Positions 6,143 through 8,704 of a DNA stretch of 8,704 bases are shown here, piece after piece; the first letter of the stretch is position 1; the number at the start of each line of letters is the position of its first letter. A program made the position numbers and the translations under genes. The notes beneath the pieces were generated by a model. That model saw only the letters and a list, made by a program, of their open reading frames with translations, was not told where the DNA came from and made no database searches. The stretch lies in contig JAJRQP010000077.1 in the NCBI GenBank assembly GCA_024280195.1, positions 1 to 8,704 of the forward strand, in the 5' to 3' direction. The stretch is from Bacteroidota bacterium. Lineage in GTDB: Bacteria > Bacteroidota > Bacteroidia > Flavobacteriales_D > Crocinitomicaceae.

Positions 6143-6146
6143 CAAA

Positions 6147-7052
6147 GTGAAATACATCGCCCTTCTTATTCTATCTATTCCTCTCTTTGGAACTAGCCAA
6201 TCATACTTCCAAAAACATTTTGGAGGATCAATTGGCATTGCGATGAACTTAGGATCTCATCAATCTTCTTTTGGCTTGACTTTAAACGCATATTGGACGG
6301 ACTATTTTTTGCAAATAAATGCCAACACAACTGCCAACTACCATTTTTACAACCTTGGAGAACGTAAAAAATATTGGGAAATGAGAAATGCAGCTGGATT
6401 GATTCTTCTGGCAGGCAAGAAAGAACGAACATTCGATTTTCAATTGGACGGACTCAATCATCAGACAAATTACAACTACGGAGTTGGCTTCAACTACATC
6501 AGTTATAAAGATCAAATCGGAACTTCTCAGTTGTCCGGAGGTTTCGTTGCGCATATAAAGCAACTTTCTATTTACCATGAGAATGATGTGTTTGGAGGAC
6601 AAGCAAGAGATCGATTCAGGACCGGACAGTTTCATTTTTCTTACCAATACCAAGATTATAAATTTGGTTTAGGGTTAAAAATGTGGACGGGAGAAACTAG
6701 AAATGGAAAGTTCGTAGATGTTTCGACCAATAAAATTAGAGGTGGTTATAAAATTCTGGAAGCATTACCTTATGGTAAAACAAGTCACGGTATTCTATAC
6801 GGATCCTTCACATACAACCTTCCTTACAAGCAGGACATCTTCTTTAAAATTGGTGTTGACAGCGAGTTAATTCGTCATGGATTTCAGAATAGATTGATTC
6901 ACGATTTAATTTTTTTACCAAAAAATGTGAAGCACAATTCATCTCACTATCCGATGTTAGATGAGAATGGAAAAGCAGTATTTAATAAGAAGGAGACAAG
7001 ACCTTCCAAATATTACTTTCAATTTGGCTTAACGGAAGGTTGGTACAATTGA
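6147..7052 (+). CDS. Exported beta-rich protein, possibly polymorphic toxin type 23-like
   Basis: This is a 301-residue protein with a signal peptide (about residues 1-18, MKYIALLILSIPLFGTSQ). The mature part consists of short alternating hydrophobic/aromatic stretches rich in Tyr, Phe and Gly, which predict mostly beta strands and could also describe a small outer-membrane barrel. Conspicuous blocks are ENDVFGGQARDRFRTG (145-160), MWTGETRNG (179-187), LPYGKTSHG (207-215) and IRHGFQNRLIHDLIFLPKN (242-260), which hold many His, Arg, Asp and Glu residues suited to an active site. From memory, similar Bacteroidota proteins are annotated as polymorphic toxin type 23 (Ntox23); I cannot verify this here, and the function stays open. 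The start must be the GTG at 6147: an in-frame stop lies upstream at 6120-6122, no other start codon intervenes, and the next Met (residue 33) would remove the signal peptide. It is divergent from the kinase/regulator operon. No immunity-like small gene follows. Confidence 0.75.
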   Translation: MKYIALLILSIPLFGTSQSYFQKHFGGSIGIAMNLGSHQSSFGLTLNAYWTDYFLQINANTTANYHFYNLGERKKYWEMRNAAGLILLAGKKERTFDFQLDGLNHQTNYNYGVGFNYISYKDQIGTSQLSGGFVAHIKQLSIYHENDVFGGQARDRFRTGQFHFSYQYQDYKFGLGLKMWTGETRNGKFVDVSTNKIRGGYKILEALPYGKTSHGILYGSFTYNLPYKQDIFFKIGVDSELIRHGFQNRLIHDLIFLPKNVKHNSSHYPMLDENGKAVFNKKETRPSKYYFQFGLTEGWYN

Positions 7053-7076
7053 TTCTTATTTCTTCAAAATAAAATC
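7051..7076 (+). terminator. Weak hairpin after the 6147 gene
   Basis: GATT plus TTATTT (7051-7061, with C7055 bulged) can pair with AAATAA plus AATC (7067-7076) around the loop CTTCA, giving ten base pairs. TTTT follows at 7079-7082. The stem begins in the stop codon and has only one G-C pair, so it is a poor intrinsic terminator and may be chance. Confidence 0.25.
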
Positions 7077-7086
7077 ACTTTTAACA

Positions 7087-7115
7087 TTGTACCTACAAGT
7101 AATCTTGTAACTTTG
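7087..7115 (+). promoter_or_regulatory. pyrG promoter
   Basis: TTG (7087-7089) and TAACTTTG (7108-7115) are separated by 18 bases, an exact match to the Bacteroidota/Flavobacterium TTG-N17-23-TAnnTTTG promoter. Transcription should begin about 3-7 bases after the element, inside or at the end of the C run 7116-7121, leaving a leader of about 20-25 bases before the ATG. The spacer contains a perfect TACAAG-TAAT-CTTGTA dyad (7094-7109), and CTTGTAA recurs at 7130-7136. Confidence 0.75.
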
Positions 7116-7129
7116 CCCCCCGAAGTTAC
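7107..7129 (+). promoter_or_regulatory. C-run initiation region and 9-bp dyad at pyrG
   Basis: Six consecutive C residues (7116-7121) follow the -7 element directly. This is the only run of five or more C on the plus strand that I noticed in the AT-rich window. GTAACTTTG (7107-7115) can pair with CGAAGTTAC (7121-7129) through nine pairs including one T-G wobble, with CCCCC as the loop. The left arm includes the -7 element, so the dyad would act as DNA, or as RNA only in read-through transcripts from upstream. The C run at the predicted start could let initiation respond to CTP, the product of the encoded enzyme; that role is inferred. Confidence 0.5.
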
Positions 7130-7141
7130 CTTGTAAATAAT

Positions 7142-8704
7142 ATGTCAAATTCTACAAAATACATTTTCGTAACTGGAGGGGTTACCTCTTCTCTAGGAAA
7201 AGGAATCATTTCGGCCTCGCTTGCCAAGCTATTGCAGGCTAGAGGATATTCTACAACCATTCAGAAATTAGATCCTTACATCAATATTGATCCAGGAACT
7301 TTGAATCCTTACGAACATGGAGAATGTTTTGTAACGGACGATGGTGCAGAAACAGATTTAGATCTGGGTCATTACGAACGTTTTTTAAATGTCCCTACTT
7401 CTCAAGCCAACAATGTTACAACAGGTCGTATTTATCAATCTGTTATTGACAAAGAACGCAGAGGCGAGTTTTTAGGAAAAACAGTTCAAGTTATTCCTCA
7501 TATTACTGATGAAATCAAAGAAAGAATTCAAATTCTTGGAAAAAAAGGAACCTACGATATTGTAATTACTGAAATCGGAGGAACTGTTGGTGACATCGAA
7601 TCTCTTCCATATGTGGAAGCTGTTCGTCAAATGAAATGGGAATTTGAAGATGATTGCATCGTTATTCACTTGACATTAGTTCCTTACTTGGCTGCTGCTG
7701 GAGAATTGAAAACAAAACCTACCCAACATTCTGTAAAGCAATTATTAGAATTAGGTGTGCAACCCGATATTCTTTGTTGTAGAACAGAGCATGAGTTAGA
7801 TTTAAACTTACGTAGAAAGATTGCTAAGTTCTGTAATGTCAATATGAATGCCGTAATTGAAGCACGTGATGCAGAAACCATTTACGAAGTTCCGCTTTTA
7901 ATGCAAGCTGAAGAATTAGATAAGGTTGTTTTAGAGAAATTGAGCTTATCTGCTAAGACATCTCCTGAATTAACACAATGGAAAGAATTCCTTTCGCGTT
8001 TAAAAAACCCTCAATCAGAAACAACAATTGGTTTGATTGGTAAATACGTTGAGTTAAAAGATTCTTACAAGTCAATATCCGAATCATTAATTCATGCTGG
8101 AGCAACAAACAATGTAAAAGTCAATGTTCGTTGGATTCATTCTGATAAAATTACTGCAGACAATCTAGAAGAAGAAATGGATGGTCTTAATGGGATCCTC
8201 GTTGCTCCTGGTTTTGGATCGAGAGGTATTTCAGGTAAAATAGAAGCTGTAAAATATGCAAGAGAAAATAAAATTCCATTTCTAGGAATTTGTTTAGGAA
8301 TGCAATGTGCTGTAATTGAGTTTGGTAGAAATGTTTTAGGAATGACTGAAGCACACACAACCGAGATCATTGAAGACTGTAAATTTCCAGTGATTGACAT
8401 GATGCAAGAACAAAAAAACATCTCGAATCTAGGGGGCACAATGAGATTAGGAGCGTATAAATGTCAATTGACTCCTGGTTCAAATATTTCAACTGCATAT
8501 AATACTGATTTGATTTCAGAACGACACAGACACCGTTATGAACTCAATGACAAATACTTAGAACAATACGAAAAAAATGGAATGAAAGCAACTGGAAAGA
8601 ATCCTGAATCAGGATTGGTTGAAGTTGTCGAAATCCCTGATCATCCTTGGTTCGTTGGAGCACAGTTCCATCCAGAATACAAGAGTACTGTTGCTAACCC
8701 ACAC
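7142..8704 (+). CDS. pyrG: CTP synthase (glutamine-hydrolysing), 3' end outside window
   Basis: This gene makes CTP from UTP, ATP and glutamine, the last step of de novo pyrimidine nucleotide synthesis, in the cytoplasm. The frame is uninterrupted for 521 codons to the window edge, against about 535-550 residues for the family, so only some 20-30 residues are missing. The N-terminal synthetase domain (about 1-265) begins KYIFVTGGVTSSLGKG, the P-loop region with Lys20, and contains DPGTLNPYEHGECFVTDDG, then GAETDLDLGHYERF, then ITEIGGTVGDIES. The class I glutaminase domain (about 290 to the end) has APGFGSRG, the nucleophile Cys384 in GICLGMQ, and His510 and Glu512 in FHPEY, completing the catalytic triad. 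The ATG at 7142 aligns with the family N-terminus and is preceded by an A-rich leader with no Shine-Dalgarno sequence. The gene has its own strong promoter. In Bacteroidota yidC often follows pyrG, but that lies outside this window. Confidence 0.98.
   Translation, partial: MSNSTKYIFVTGGVTSSLGKGIISASLAKLLQARGYSTTIQKLDPYINIDPGTLNPYEHGECFVTDDGAETDLDLGHYERFLNVPTSQANNVTTGRIYQSVIDKERRGEFLGKTVQVIPHITDEIKERIQILGKKGTYDIVITEIGGTVGDIESLPYVEAVRQMKWEFEDDCIVIHLTLVPYLAAAGELKTKPTQHSVKQLLELGVQPDILCCRTEHELDLNLRRKIAKFCNVNMNAVIEARDAETIYEVPLLMQAEELDKVVLEKLSLSAKTSPELTQWKEFLSRLKNPQSETTIGLIGKYVELKDSYKSISESLIHAGATNNVKVNVRWIHSDKITADNLEEEMDGLNGILVAPGFGSRGISGKIEAVKYARENKIPFLGICLGMQCAVIEFGRNVLGMTEAHTTEIIEDCKFPVIDMMQEQKNISNLGGTMRLGAYKCQLTPGSNISTAYNTDLISERHRHRYELNDKYLEQYEKNGMKATGKNPESGLVEVVEIPDHPWFVGAQFHPEYKSTVANPH

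Noticed and set aside
6026..6146. Classical paired LytTR binding repeats
   Set aside because: I looked for two similar 9-base half-sites spaced about one helical turn apart and found no convincing pair; only the other repeats described are reported.
6282..6653. A 123-codon open frame on the minus strand inside the exported protein gene
   Set aside because: It overlaps a gene with a clear signal peptide and coherent domain, has no promoter or recognisable motif, and its translation looks like antisense of coding sequence.
7142..8704. Frameshift or degraded pyrG
   Set aside because: I read the frame codon by codon: it is continuous with all catalytic motifs present, and the missing stop is due only to the window edge.
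1..8704. CRISPR array, tRNA/rRNA gene, insertion sequence, integrase or toxin-antitoxin operon
   Set aside because: No regularly spaced repeats, cloverleaf-like intergenic sequences, transposase motifs or paired small genes were seen on either strand.

Overview
The window looks like ordinary chromosome from a low-GC member of the Bacteroidota, most likely a Flavobacteriia/Flavobacteriales relative. The evidence is as follows. Most gene starts lack a Shine-Dalgarno sequence. Five of the intergenic regions carry an exact match to the Bacteroidota -7 promoter element TAnnTTTG. The two-component pair is the LytS-type kinase plus LytTR regulator arrangement common in this phylum. Several proteins (CTP synthase, CvfB, the YcbB-like L,D-transpeptidase, the paired-domain universal stress protein) have the sequence flavour of that group. 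I see no mobile element, phage gene, CRISPR array, tRNA or rRNA, and no stretch of 300 bases without a gene; the largest gap is about 124 bases.

Layout. Bases 1-644 hold the 3' end of an L,D-transpeptidase gene (cell-wall cross-linking) that starts before the window. Then come rpe (ribulose-phosphate 3-epimerase, 685-1335), an exported protein of unknown function with a strongly basic tail (1397-2494), and a likely two-gene operon of a tandem universal stress protein (2619-3425) and a CvfB-type S1 RNA-binding protein (3431-4258). This plus-strand block meets, across only four bases, a minus-strand operon that encodes a LytS-family sensor kinase (6025-4994) and its LytTR response regulator (4997-4263), with a 4-base start/stop overlap. 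Divergent from the kinase is a gene for an exported, beta-strand-rich protein (6147-7052), possibly related to the polymorphic toxin type 23 family. The window ends inside pyrG (CTP synthase, 7142 to the edge), which is complete except for roughly the last 20-30 residues.

How the genes relate. Most are independent housekeeping or envelope genes with their own promoters. The functional units supported by position are the kinase/regulator pair, the stress-protein/CvfB pair, and possibly control of the divergent exported gene by the two-component system.

The most interesting signals are regulatory, not coding. The predicted pyrG transcription start falls in a run of six C residues directly after the -7 element, inside a 9-bp dyad. 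This suggests that CTP synthase could be controlled by its own product at transcription initiation. The kinase gene and the divergent exported gene both have their -7-like element only 4-5 bases before the start codon, which predicts leaderless or almost leaderless mRNAs. Several promoters (rpe, the 1397 gene, usp, pyrG) are overlapped by perfect or nearly perfect inverted repeats.
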